This document shows, one piece after another, positions 22,185-35,205 of a stretch of DNA of 64,000 nucleotides. The stretch lies in contig NC_091208.1 in the NCBI RefSeq assembly GCF_040958095.1, positions 16,361,267 through 16,425,266 on the forward strand, read 5' to 3'. This stretch comes from Procambarus clarkii. Its lineage: Eukaryota > Arthropoda > Malacostraca > Decapoda > Cambaridae. A program made the translations under genes and the position numbers. The notes below the pieces were generated by a model, which was given only the letters and a program-made list of their open reading frames with translations, had not been told where the DNA came from and did not search any database. Each line of letters begins with the position of its first letter. Position 1 is the stretch's first letter.

Positions 22185-22330
22185 TATTCATTCATAATTC
22201 ACTATCAGTGTCCCAGCCATTCATAACTCAATATCAGTGTCCCAGCCATTCATAACTCACTATCAGTGTCCCAGCCATTCATGACTCACAATCCGTGAGT
22301 CATGAATGACTTAATATCTCCTGGATAGCT
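22185..22330. repeat. 29-bp repeat ending in a palindrome
   Basis: About four units ATTCATAACTCACTATCAGTGTCCCAGCC, the last ending in ATTCATGACTCAC-AATCC-GTGAGTCATGAAT, a perfect 13-bp-arm hairpin. Confidence 0.85.
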
Positions 22331-22910
22331 CAATATCTGTGTCCCAGCTATGAAATATATTATTGACCCACTTCATGTGCCCATATCCAGGAGATTAATG
22401 TTATAATTAAATGAGAACTAAGGCAGTTTACTTATTACTATTTAAGTCTCATCTGTTTGCTGTGAGGAGCTAGTTGTAATATGTTCTCCTGTAACCCATG
22501 GTGATACCAGTGCTCCCTGGTTGGTCCCATTTCTTTGAGCAAGACCCAACAGGTAATGATGGTGCTTTCATTTAAAAGCCAGATGAACAAATTTCAATCA
22601 GGTTATAAAATTAAACCTCAAATGTATGCAGCATGCATTGAGATTGTTGATTTATTTACATTTTGTTGCCTAACCTATGGTTCAGTTTTCTTGCTATATG
22701 TCCCTATTTAAACAATATCGAGAATTGCTACTTTTAAGATTACTGATTTGAGTTTATCTATTAAAAAATATATTGCGTTATTTTAAACAGTTCCAAATTA
22801 TTATTTAAGTAGGAATTAACCAAGCTAGATAAATTTAATTGGTTGGCAAGTATCTCCTACTGACGGAGGTGGGCTCGTAAGCCCATGGAATAACCAGTCC
22901 ACAGAGCAAA
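22331..22910. other. Unassigned AT-rich region
   Basis: No gene or repeat recognised. Confidence 0.4.
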
Positions 22911-23378
22911 GAAGGGTTATAACAAGGTTGTGCAACAAGAAGGGTTATAGCAAGGTTATGCAACAAGAAGGGTTATAGCAAGGTTGTGCAACAAGAAGGG
23001 TTATAACAAGGTTATGCAACAAGAAGGGTTATAGCAAGGTTGTGCAACAAGAAGGGTTATAACAAGGTTATGCAACAAGAAGGGTTATAGCAAGGTTGTG
23101 CAACAAGAAGGGTTATAGCAAGGTTATGCAACAAGTAGGGTTATAGCAAGGTTGTGCAACAAGAAGGGTTATAGCAAGGTTATGCAACAAGAAGGGTTAT
23201 AGCAAGGTTATGCAACAAGAAGGGTTATAGCAAGGTTGTGCAACAAGAAGGGTTATAGCAAGGTTATGCAACAAGAAGGGTTATAGCAAGGTTGTGCAAC
23301 AAGAAGGGTTATAGCAAGGTTATGCAACAGGAAGGGTTATAGCAAGGTTGTGCAACAAGAAGGGTTATAACAAGGGTT
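22911..23378. repeat. 28-bp minisatellite
   Basis: About 17 units of AAGGGTTATAGCAAGGTT(A/G)TGCAACAAG. Two unit types (TTATG and TTGTG) alternate for part of the array, which suggests amplification as a 56-bp dimer. Confidence 0.96.
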
Positions 23379-23389
23379 ATATTACCAGT

Positions 23390-23624
23390 TTCCTTGGTGT
23401 AGTGGTAAGACACTCGCCTGGCGTCCCGCGAGTGCTTTGTCATGGGTTCGTATCCTGGCCGGGGAGGATTTACTGGGCACAAATCCTTAACTGTAGCCTC
23501 TGTTTAACGCAAGGTAAAATGTGTACTTGGTTGTAACAACGATTCTTCGCGGTGGGGATCGTATTCCAGGGACCTGCCCGAAACGCTTCGCGTACTAGTG
23601 GCTGTACAAGAATGAAACAACTCT

Positions 23625-23626
<2 letters not shown>
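23390..23626 (+). mobile_element. tRNA-derived SINE, copy 1
   Basis: A-box GGTGTAGTGGTAAGACACTC and B-box GGTTCGTATCC, then the same body as the copy at 62834-63103 (GATCGTATTCCAGGGAC and CGCGTACTAGTGGCTGTAC). It ends in AACTCTTG followed directly by (TA)n. Compared with copy 2 it lacks about 15 bp after CCAGGGAC. Confidence 0.85.

Positions 23627-23702
<76 letters not shown>
23627..23702. repeat. (TA)n microsatellite
   Basis: Pure TA run between the SINE and the 275-bp satellite. Confidence 0.98.
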
Positions 23703-23704
<2 letters not shown>

Positions 23705-26700
23705 CTTTGGACAACACCCACCAGTGGGACTCGAACCCAGAAAGCACAACTACCTTCCAGTAGCTGGCATAACTAGTATGCTTTAACCCACTACGCCATC
23801 AGACCTTACAAAAGAAGTAGATAGTTCGAGATATATATCTCAAACATCTCTACCTCCCGAAGGCACCAGATGAGTGAGGGGTCAGTCTGCATTTTTCGTC
23901 AAGCCACTGTCAATGTGAGAGAACTCGTGTCCAGCTTATAAGCCTATACTTGCATAAACCACAAGTGAAGATAAACAATCTTTGGACAACACCCACCAAT
24001 GGGACTCGAACCCAGAAAGCACAACTACCTTCCAGAAGCTGGCATAACTAGTATGCTTTAACCCACTACGCCATCAGACCTTACAAAAGAAGTAGATAGT
24101 TCGAGATATATATCTCAAACATCTCTACCTCCCGAAGGCACCAGATGAGTGAGGGGTCAGTCTGCATTTTTCGTCAAGCCACTGTCAATGTGAGAGAACT
24201 CGTGTCCAGCTTATAAGCCTATACTTGCATAAACCACAAGTGAAGATAAACAATCTTTGGACAACACCCACCAGTGGGACTCGAACCCAGAAAGCACAAC
24301 TACCTTCCAGTAGCTGGCATAACTAGTATGCTTTAACCCACTACGCCATCAGACCTTACAAAAGAAGTAGATAGTTCGAGATATATATCTCAAACATCTC
24401 TACCTCCCGAAGGCACCAGATGAGTGAGGGGTCAGTCTGCATTTTTCGTCAAGCCACTGTCAATGTGAGAGAACTCGTGTCCAGCTTATAAGCCTATACT
24501 TGCATAAACCACAAGTGAAGATAAACAATCTTTGGACAACACCCACCAGTGGGACTCGAACCCAGAAAGCACAACTACCTTCCAGTAGCTGGCATAACTA
24601 GTATGCTTTAACCCACTACGCCATCAGACCTTACAAAAGAAGTAGATAGTTCGAGATATATATCTCAAACATCTCTACCTCCCGAAGGCACCAGATGAGT
24701 GAGGGGTCAGTCTGCATTTTTCGTCAAGCCACTGTCAATGTGAGAGAACTCGTGTCCAGCTTATAAGCCTATACTTGCATAAACCACAAGTGAAGATAAA
24801 CAATCTTTGGACAACACCCACCAGTGGGACTCGAACCCAGAAAGCACAACTACCTTCCAGTAGCTGGCATAACTAGTATGCTTTAACCCACTACGCCATC
24901 AGACCTTACAAAAGAAGTAGATAGTTCGAGATATATATCTCAAACATCTCTACCTCCCGAAGGCACCAGATGAGTGAGGGGTCAGTCTGCATTTTTCGTC
25001 AAGCCACTGTCAATGTGAGAGAACTCGTGTCCAGCTTATAAGCCTATACTTGCATAAACCACAAGTGAAGATAAACAATCTTTGGACAACACCCACCAAT
25101 GGGACTCGAACCCAGAAAGCACAACTACCTTCCAGTAGCTGGCATAACTAGTATGCTTTAACCCACTACGCCATCAGACCTTACAAAAGAAGTAGATAGT
25201 TCGAGATATATATCTCAAACATCTCTACCTCCCGAAGGCACCAGATGAGTGAGGGGTCAGTCTGCATTTTTCGTCAAGCCACTGTCAATGTGAGAGAACT
25301 CGTGTCCAGCTTATAAGCCTATACTTGCATAAACCACAAGTGAAGATAAACAATCTTTGGACAACACCCACCAGTGGGACTCGAACCCAGAAAGCACAAC
25401 TACCTTCCAGTAGCTGGCATAACTAGTATGCTTTAACCCACTACGCCATCAGACCTTACAAAAGAAGTAGATAGTTCGAGATATATATCTCAAACATCTC
25501 TACCTCCCGAAGGCACCAGATGAGTGAGGGGTCAGTCTGCATTTTTCGTCAAGCCACTGTCAATGTGAGAGAACTCGTGTCCAGCTTATAAGCCTATACT
25601 TGCATAAACCACAAGTGAAGATAAACAATCTTTGGACAACACCCACCAGTGGGACTCGAACCCAGAAAGCACAACTACCTTCCAGTAGCTGGCATAACTA
25701 GTATGCTTTAACCCACTACGCCATCAGACCTTACAAAAGAAGTAGATAGTTCGAGATATATATCTCAAACATCTCTACCTCCCGAAGGCACCAGATGAGT
25801 GAGGGGTCAGTCTGCATTTTTCGTCAAGCCACTGTCAATGTGAGAGAACTCGTGTCCAGCTTATAAGCCTATACTTGCATAAACCACAAGTGAAGATAAA
25901 CAATCTTTGGACAACACCCACCAGTGGGACTCGAACCCAGAAAGCACAACTACCTTCCAGTAGCTGGCATAACTAGTATGCTTTAACCCACTACGCCATC
26001 AGACCTTACAAAAGAAGTAGATAGTTCGAGATATATATCTCAAACATCTCTACCTCCCGAAGGCACCAGATGAGTGAGGGGTCAGTCTGCATTTTTCGTC
26101 AAGCCACTGTCAATGTGAGAGAACTCGTGTCCAGCTTATAAGCCTATACTTGCATAAACCACAAGTGAAGATAAACAATCTTTGGACAACACCCACCAGT
26201 GGGACTCGAACCCAGAAAGCACAACTACCTTCCAGTAGCTGGCATAACTAGTATGCTTTAACCCACTACGCCATCAGACCTTACAAAAGAAGTAGATAGT
26301 TCGAGATATATATCTCAAACATCTCTACCTCCCGAAGGCACCAGATGAGTGAGGGGTCAGTCTGCATTTTTCGTCAAGCCACTGTCAATGTGAGAGAACT
26401 CGTGTCCAGCTTATAAGCCTATACTTGCATAAACCACAAGTGAAGATAAACAATCTTTGGACAACACCCACCAGTGGGACTCGAACCCAGAAAGCACAAC
26501 TACCTTCCAGTAGCTGGCATAACTAGTATGCTTTAACCCACTACGCCATCAGACCTTACAAAAGAAGTAGATAGTTCGAGATATATATCTCAAACATCTC
26601 TACCTCCCGAAGGCACCAGATGAGTGAGGGGTCAGTCTGCATTTTTCGTCAAGCCACTGTCAATGTGAGAGAACTCGTGTCCAGCTTATAAGCCTATACT

Positions 26701-29700
26701 TGCATAAACCACAAGTGAAGATAAACAATCTTTGGACAACACCCACCAGTGGGACTCGAACCCAGAAAGCACAACTACCTTCCAGTAGCTGGCATAACTA
26801 GTATGCTTTAACCCACTACGCCATCAGACCTTACAAAAGAAGTAGATAGTTCGAGATATATATCTCAAACATCTCTACCTCCCGAAGGCACCAGATGAGT
26901 GAGGGGTCAGTCTGCATTTTTCGTCAAGCCACTGTCAATGTGAGAGAACTCGTGTCCAGCTTATAAGCCTATACTTGCATAAACCACAAGTGAAGATAAA
27001 CAATCTTTGGACAACACCCACCAGTGGGACTCGAACCCAGAAAGCACAACTACCTTCCAGTAGCTGGCATAACTAGTATGCTTTAACCCACTACGCCATC
27101 AGACCTTACAAAAGAAGTAGATAGTTCGAGATATATATCTCAAACATCTCTACCTCCCGAAGGCACCAGATGAGTGAGGGGTCAGTCTGCATTTTTCGTC
27201 AAGCCACTGTCAATGTGAGAGAACTCGTGTCCAGCTTATAAGCCTATACTTGCATAAACCACAAGTGAAGATAAACAATCTTTGGACAACACCCACCAGT
27301 GGGACTCAAACCCAGAAAGCACAACTACCTTCCAGTAGCTGGCATAACTAGTATGCTTTAACCCACTACGCCATCAGACCTTACAAAAGAAGTAGATAGT
27401 TCGAGATATATATCTCAAACATCTCTACCTCCCGAAGGCACCAGATGAGTGAGGGGTCAGTCTGCATTTTTCGTCAAGCCACTGTCAATGTGAGAGAACT
27501 CGTGTCCAGCTTATAAGCCTATACTTGCATAAACCACAAGTGAAGATAAACAATCTTTGGACAACACCCACCAGTGGGACTCGAACCCAGAAAGCACAAC
27601 TACCTTCCAGTAGCTGGCATAACTAGTATGCTTTAACCCACTACGCCATCAGACCTTACAAAAGAAGTAGATAGTTCGAGATATATATCTCAAACATCTC
27701 TACCTCCCGAAGGCACCAGATGAGTGAGGGGTCAGTCTGCATTTTTCGTCAAGCCACTGTCAATGTGAGAGAACTCGTGTCCAGCTTATAAGCCTATACT
27801 TGCATAAACCACAAGTGAAGATAAACAATCTTTGGACAACACCCACCAGTGGGACTCGAACCCAGAAAGCACAACTACCTTCCAGTAGCTGGCATAACTA
27901 GTATGCTTTAACCCACTACGCCATCAGACCTTACAAAAGAAGTAGATAGTTCGAGATATATATCTCAAACATCTCTACCTCCCGAAGGCACCAGATGAGT
28001 GAGGGGTCAGTCTGCATTTTTCGTCAAGCCACTGTCAATGTGAGAGAACTCGTGTCCAGCTTATAAGCCTATACTTGCATAAACCACAAGTGAAGATAAA
28101 CAATCTTTGGACAACACCCACCAGTGGGACTCGAACCCAGAAAGCACAACTACCTTCCAGTAGCTGGCATAACTAGTATGCTTTAACCCACTACGCCATC
28201 AGACCTTACAAAAGAAGTAGATAGTTCGAGATATATATCTCAAACATCTCTACCTCCCGAAGGCACCAGATGAGTGAGGGGTCAGTCTGCATTTTTCGTC
28301 AAGCCACTGTCAATGTGAGAGAACTCGTGTCCAGCTTATAAGCCTATACTTGCATAAACCACAAGTGAAGATAAACAATCTTTGGACAACACCCACCAGT
28401 GGGACTCGAACCCAGAAAGCACAACTACCTTCCAGTAGCTGGCATAACTAGTATGCTTTAACCCACTACGCCATCAGACCTTACAAAAGAAGTAGATAGT
28501 TCGAGATATATATCTCAAACATCTCTACCTCCCGAAGGCACCAGATGAGTGAGGGGTCAGTCTGCATTTTTCGTCAAGCCACTGTCAATGTGAGAGAACT
28601 CGTGTCCAGCTTATAAGCCTATACTTGCATAAACCACAAGTGAAGATAAACAATCTTTGGACAACACCCACCAGTGGGACTCGAACCCAGAAAGCACAAC
28701 TACCTTCCAGTAGCTGGCATAACTAGTATGCTTTAACCCACTACGCCATCAGACCTTACAAAAGAAGTAGATAGTTCGAGATATATATCTCAAACATCTC
28801 TACCTCCCGAAGGCACCAGATGAGTGAGGGGTCAGTCTGCATTTTTCGTCAAGCCACTGTCAATGTGAGAGAACTCGTGTCCAGCTTATAAGCCTATACT
28901 TGCATAAACCACAAGTGAAGATAAACAATCTTTGGACAACACCCACCAGTGGGACTCGAACCCAGAAAGCACAACTACCTTCCAGTAGCTGGCATAACTA
29001 GTATGCTTTAACCCACTACGCCATCAGACCTTACAAAAGAAGTAGATAGTTCGAGATATATATCTCAAACATCTCTACCTCCCGAAGGCACCAGATGAGT
29101 GAGGGGTCAGTCTGCATTTTTCGTCAAGCCACTGTCAATGTGAGAGAACTCGTGTCCAGCTTATAAGCCTATACTTGCATAAACCACAAGTGAAGATAAA
29201 CAATCTTTGGACAACACCCACCAGTGGGACTCGAACCCAGAAAGCACAACTACCTTCCAGTAGCTGGCATAACTAGTATGCTTTAACCCACTACGCCATC
29301 AGACCTTACAAAAGAAGTAGATAGTTCGAGATATATATCTCAAACATCTCTACCTCCCGAAGGCACCAGATGAGTGAGGGGTCAGTCTGCATTTTTCGTC
29401 AAGCCACTGTCAATGTGAGAGAACTCGTGTCCAGCTTATAAGCCTATACTTGCATAAACCACAAGTGAAGATAAACAATCTTTGGACAACACCCACCAGT
29501 GGGACTCGAACCCAGAAAGCACAACTACCTTCCAGTAGCTGGCATAACTAGTATGCTTTAACCCACTACGCCATCAGACCTTACAAAAGAAGTAGATAGT
29601 TCGAGATATATATCTCAAACATCTCTACCTCCCGAAGGCACCAGATGAGTGAGGGGTCAGTCTGCATTTTTCGTCAAGCCACTGTCAATGTGAGAGAACT

Positions 29701-31312
29701 CGTGTCCAGCTTATAAGCCTATACTTGCATAAACCACAAGTGAAGATAAACAATCTTTGGACAACACCCACCAGTGGGACTCGAACCCAGAAAGCACAAC
29801 TACCTTCCAGTAGCTGGCATAACTAGTATGCTTTAACCCACTACGCCATCAGACCTTACAAAAGAAGTAGATAGTTCGAGATATATATCTCAAACATCTC
29901 TACCTCCCGAAGGCACCAGATGAGTGAGGGGTCAGTCTGCATTTTTCGTCAAGCCACTGTCAATGTGAGAGAACTCGTGTCCAGCTTATAAGCCTATACT
30001 TGCATAAACCACAAGTGAAGATAAACAATCTTTGGACAACACCCACCAGTGGGACTCGAACCCAGAAAGCACAACTACCTTCCAGTAGCTGGCATAACTA
30101 GTATGCTTTAACCCACTACGCCATCAGACCTTACAAAAGAAGTAGATAGTTCGAGATATATATCTCAAACATCTCTACCTCCCGAAGGCACCAGATGAGT
30201 GAGGGGTCAGTCTGCATTTTTCGTCAAGCCACTGTCAATGTGAGAGAACTCGTGTCCAGCTTATAAGCCTATACTTGCATAAACCACAAGTGAAGATAAA
30301 CAATCTTTGGACAACACCCACCAGTGGGACTCGAACCCAGAAAGCACAACTACCTTCCAGTAGCTGGCATAACTAGTATGCTTTAACCCACTACGCCATC
30401 AGACCTTACAAAAGAAGTAGATAGTTCGAGATATATATCTCAAACATCTCTACCTCCCGAAGGCACCAGATGAGTGAGGGGTCAGTCTGCATTTTTCGTC
30501 AAGCCACTGTCAATGTGAGAGAACTCGTGTCCAGCTTATAAGCCTATACTTGCATAAACCACAAGTGAAGATAAACAATCTTTGGACAACACCCACCAGT
30601 GGGACTCGAACCCAGAAAGCACAACTACCTTCCAGTAGCTGGCATAACTAGTATGCTTTAACCCACTACGCCATCAGACCTTACAAAAGAAGTAGATAGT
30701 TCGAGATATATATCTCAAACATCTCTACCTCCCGAAGGCACCAGATGAGTGAGGGGTCAGTCTGCATTTTTCGTCAAGCCACTGTCAATGTGAGAGAACT
30801 CGTGTCCAGCTTATAAGCCTATACTTGCATAAACCACAAGTGAAGATAAACAATCGTTGGACAACACCCACCAGTGGGACTCGAACCCAGAAAGCACAAC
30901 TACCTTCCAGTAGCTGGCATAACTAGTATGCTTTAACCCACTACGCCATCAGACCTTACAAAAGAAGTAGATAGTTCGAGATATATATCTCAAACATCTC
31001 TACCTCCCGAAGGCACCAGATGAGTGAGGGGTCAGTCTGCATTTTTCGTCAAGCCACTGTCAATGTGAGAGAACTCGTGTCCAGCTTATAAGCCTATACT
31101 TGCATAAACCACAAGTGAAGATAAACAATCTTTGGACAACACCCACCAGTGGGACTCGAACCCAGAAAGCACAACTACCTTCCAGTAGCTGGCATAACTA
31201 GTATGCTTTAACCCACTACGCCATCAGACCTTACAAAAGAAGTAGATAGTTCGAGATATATATCTCAAACATCTCTACCTCCCGAAGGCACCAGATGAGT
31301 GAGGGGTCAGTC
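23703..31312 (-). repeat. 275-bp tRNA-like satellite, forward block (about 28 copies)
   Basis: The unit boundary word TTTGGACAACACCC recurs every 275 bp exactly, from 23706 to 31131. On the minus strand each unit carries an A-box (TGGCGTAGTGGGTTAAAG) and a B-box (GGGTTCGAGTCCCAC), so it derives from a tRNA-like SINE. Copies are almost identical; single differences are visible near 23999 and 25098 (shared CAAT variant), 24032, 27308 and 30855. Such uniformity implies recent expansion or conversion. Not functional tRNA genes: acceptor-stem pairing is poor. Confidence 0.97.
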
Positions 31313-31390
31313 AAGACAGTGGCTTGACAGTGGCTTGACAGTGGCTTGACAGTGGCTTGACAGTCAAGCCATTTTTCGTCAAGCACAACT
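31313..31390. other. Inversion junction of the 275-bp satellite
   Basis: The array leaves its normal sequence after GGGGTCAGTC. It runs through four tandem copies of an 11-bp word (CAGTGGCTTGA, itself the complement of part of the unit), a short forward piece (ATTTTTCGTCAAG) and a hairpin CACAACTAC-TGGAAG-GTAGTTGTG, and then continues in the opposite orientation. Looks like template switching at short inverted words. Confidence 0.9.
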
Positions 31391-33407
31391 ACTGGAAGGT
31401 AGTTGTGCTTTCTGGGTTCGAGTCCCACTGGTGGGTGTTGTCCAAAGATTGTTTATCTTCACTTGTGGTTTATGCAAGTATAGGCTTATAAGCTGGACAC
31501 GAGTTCTCTCACATTGACAGTGGCTTGACGAAAAATGCAGACTGACCCCTCACTCATCTGGTGCCTTCGGGAGGTAGAGATGTTTGAGATATATATCTCG
31601 AACTATCTACTTCTTTTGTAAGGTCTGATGGCGTAGTGGGTTAAAGCATACTAGTTATGCCAGCTACTGGAAGGTAGTTGTGCTTTCTGGGTTCGAGTCC
31701 CACTGGTGGGTGTTGTCCAAAGATTGTTTATCTTCACTTGTGGTTTATGCAAGTATAGGCTTATAAGCTGGACACGAGTTCTCTCACATTGACAGTGGCT
31801 TGACGAAAAATGCAGACTGACCCCTCACTCATCTGGTGCCTTCGGGAGGTAGAGATGTTTGAGATATATATCTCGAACTATCTACTTCTTTTGTAAGGTC
31901 TGATGGCGTAGTGGGTTAAAGCATACTAGTTATGCCAGCTACTGGAAGGTAGTTGTGCTTTCTGGGTTCGAGTCCCACTGGTGGGTGTTGTCCAAAGATT
32001 GTTTATCTTCACTTGTGGTTTATGCAAGTATAGGCTTATAAGCTGGACACGAGTTCTCTCACATTGACAGTGGCTTGACGAAAAATGCAGACTGACCCCT
32101 CACTCATCTGGTGCCTTCGGGAGGTAGAGATGTTTGAGATATATATCTCGAACTATCTACTTCTTTTGTAAGGTCTGATGGCGTAGTGGGTTAAAGCATA
32201 CTAGTTATGCCAGCTACTGGAAGGTAGTTGTGCTTTCTGGGTTCGAGTCCCACTGGTGGGTGTTGTCCAAAGATTGTTTATCTTCACTTGTGGTTTATGC
32301 AAGTATAGGCTTATAAGCTGGACACGAGTTCTCTCACATTGACAGTGGCTTGACGAAAAATGCAGACTGACCCCTCACTCATCTGGTGCCTTCGGGAGGT
32401 AGAGATGTTTGAGATATATATCTCGAACTATCTACTTCTTTTGTAAGGTCTGATGGCGTAGTGGGTTAAAGCATACTAGTTATGCCAGCTACTGGAAGGT
32501 AGTTGTGCTTTCTGGGTTCGAGTCCCACTGGTGGGTGTTGTCCAAAGATTGTTTATCTTCACTTGTGGTTTATGCAAGTATAGGCTTATAAGCTGGACAC
32601 TAGTTCTCTCACATTGACAGTGGCTTGACGAAAAATGCAGACTGACCCCTCACTCATCTGGTGCCTTCGGGAGGTAGAGATGTTTGAGATATATATCTCG
32701 AACTATCTACTTCTTTTGTAAGGTCTGATGGCGTAGTGGGTTAAAGCATACTAGTTATGCCAGCTACTGGAAGGTAGTTGTGCTTTCTGGGTTCGAGTCC
32801 CACTGGTGGGTGTTGTCCAAAGATTGTTTATCTTCACTTGTGGTTTATGCAAGTATAGGCTTATAAGCTGGACACGAGTTCTCTCACATTGACAGTGGCT
32901 TGACGAAAAATGCAGACTGACCCCTCACTCATCTGGTGCCTTCGGGAGGTAGAGATGTTTGAGATATATATCTCGAACTATCTACTTCTTTTGTAAGGTC
33001 TGATGGCGTAGTGGATTAAAGCATACTAGTTATGCCAGCTACTGGAAGGTAGTTGTGCTTTCTGGGTTCGAGTCCCACTGGTGGGTGTTGTCCAAAGATT
33101 GTTTATCTTCACTTGTGGTTTATGCAAGTATAGGCTTATAAGCTGGACACGAGTTCTCTCACATTGACAGTGGCTTGACGAAAAATGCAGACTGACCCCT
33201 CACTCATCTGGTGCCTTCGGGAGGTAGAGATGTTTGAGATATATATCTCGAACTATCTACTTCTTTTGTAAGGTCTGATGGCGTAGTGGGTTAAAGCATA
33301 CTAGTTATGCCAGCTACTGGAAGGTAGTTGTGCTTTCTGGGTTCGAGTCCCACTGGTGGGTGTTGTCCAAAGATTGTTTATCTTCACTTGTGGTTTATGC
33401 AAGTATA

Positions 33408-33408
<1 letters not shown>
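31391..33408 (+). repeat. 275-bp tRNA-like satellite, inverted block (about 8 copies)
   Basis: Same unit as the forward block, reverse-complemented, period 275 bp (boundary word at 31442, 31717 and so on to 33367). The tRNA-like boxes now read on the plus strand. Single differences appear near 32601 and 33015. The array ends mid-unit at a (TA)n tract. Confidence 0.97.

Positions 33409-33477
<69 letters not shown>
33409..33477. repeat. (TA)n microsatellite
   Basis: Pure TA run between the satellite and the first palindromic 390-bp repeat. Confidence 0.98.
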
Positions 33478-33481
<4 letters not shown>

Positions 33482-33864
33482 GTACCTAGTAGCCAGAACT
33501 CACTTCTCAGCCTACTATTCAAGGCCCGATTTGCCTAATAAGCCAAGTTTTCCTGAATTAATATATTTACTATAATTTTTTTCTTATGAAATGATAAAGC
33601 AACCCTTTTCTCTATGTATGAGGTCAATTTTTTTTATTGGAGTTAAAATTAACGTAGATATATGACCGAATCTAACCAACCCTACCTAACCTAACCTAAC
33701 CTATATTTATAGGTATGGTTAGGTTAGGTAGCCAAAAAAAGCTAGGTTAGGTTAGGTTAGGTAGGTTAGGTAGACGAAAAAGCATTAATTCATGAAAACT
33801 TGGCTTATTAGACAAATCGGGCCTTGAATAGTAGGCTGAGAAGTGCGTTCTGGCTATTAGGTAC

Positions 33865-33922
<58 letters not shown>

Positions 33923-34304
33923 GTACCTAGTAGCCAGAACGCACTTTTCAGCCTACTATGCAAGGCCCAAATTGTCTAATAAGCCAAGTTCTCCTGAATT
34001 AATATATTTTCTCTAATTTTTTTATTATGAAATGATAAAGCTACCCATTTCATTATGTATGAGTCAATTTTTTTTTATTGGAGTTAAAAGTAACGTAGAT
34101 ATATGACCGAACCTAACCAACCCTACCTAACCTAACCTAACCTATCTTTATAGGTTAGGTTAGGTTAGGTAGCCGAAAAAGTTAGGTTAGGTTAGGTTAG
34201 GTAGGTTAGAAAGTCGAAAAACAATTATTTCAAGAAAACTTGGCTTATTAGGCAAATCGGGCCTTGCATAGTAGGCTGAGAAGTGCGTTCTGGCTACTAG
34301 GTAC

Positions 34305-34340
<36 letters not shown>

Positions 34341-34723
34341 GTACCTAGTAGCCAGAATGCACTTCTCGGCCTACAATGCAAGGCCCGATTTGCCTAATAA
34401 GCCAAGTTTTCCTGAATTAATATATTTTCTCAAATTTTTTTCTTATGAAATGATAAAGCTACCCATTTCATTATGTATGAGGTCAATTTTTTTTTATTGG
34501 AGTTAAAATTAACGTAGATATATGACCGAACCTAACCAACCCTACCTAACCTAACCTAACCTATCTTTATAGGTTTGGTTAGGTTAGGTAGCCGAAAAAG
34601 TTAGGTTAGGTTAGGTTAGGTAGGTTAGGTAGTCGAAAAACAATTAATTCATGAAAACTTGGCTTATTAGGCAAATTGGGCCTTGCATTGTAGGCTGAGA
34701 AGTGCGTTCTGGCTACTAGGTAC

Positions 34724-34761
<38 letters not shown>

Positions 34762-35144
34762 GTACCTAGTAGCCAGAACTCACTTCTCAGCCTACTATTC
34801 AAGGCCCGATTTGCCTAATAAGCCAAGTTTTCCTGAATTAATATATTTACTATAATTTTTTTCTAATGAAATGATAAAGCAACCCTTTTCTCTATGTATG
34901 AGGTCAATTCTTTTTATTGGAGTTAAAATTAACGTAGATATATGACCGAACCCAACCAACCCTACCTAACCTAACCTAACCTATATTTATAGGTAAGGTT
35001 AGGATAGGTAGCCAAAAAAAGCTAGGTTAGGTTAGGTTAGGTAGGTTAGGTAGACGAAAAAACATTAATTCATGAAAACTTGGCTTATTAGGCAAATCGG
35101 GCCTTGAATAGTAGGCTGAGAAGTGCGTTCTGGCTATTAGGTAC

Positions 35145-35148
<4 letters not shown>
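33478..35148 (+). repeat. Four tandem 390-bp palindromic TTAGG-bearing repeats
   Basis: Copies at 33478-33868, 33919-34308, 34337-34727 and 34758-35148, separated by (TA)n. Each starts TGTCGTACCTAGTAGCCAGA and ends with its complement TCTGGCTA(C/T)TAGGTACGACA; the terminal inverted repeats run about 85 bp. The middle carries CCTAACCTAACC and GGTTAGGTTAGG blocks (arthropod telomere motif in both orientations). No coding. Copies 1 and 4 form one subtype and 2 and 3 another, so the cluster may have grown by duplication. Foldback or MITE-like family; mechanism unknown. Confidence 0.9.

Positions 35149-35202
<54 letters not shown>
35149..35202. repeat. (TA)n microsatellite
   Basis: TA run joining the palindromic repeats to a LINE 3' end. 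Confidence 0.97.

Positions 35203-35205
<3 letters not shown>

Noticed and set aside
22911-23378. CRISPR-like regular array
   Set aside because: Repeats are contiguous with no unique spacers, no cas genes, and the DNA is eukaryotic.
23703-33408. Array of dozens of tRNA genes
   Set aside because: A- and B-boxes are present but acceptor and anticodon arms do not pair properly; these are tRNA-derived satellite units.
33700-33760. Interstitial telomere as evidence of a chromosome end or fusion
   Set aside because: The TTAGG tracts are short and belong to every copy of the dispersed 390-bp repeat, so they do not mark a telomere.
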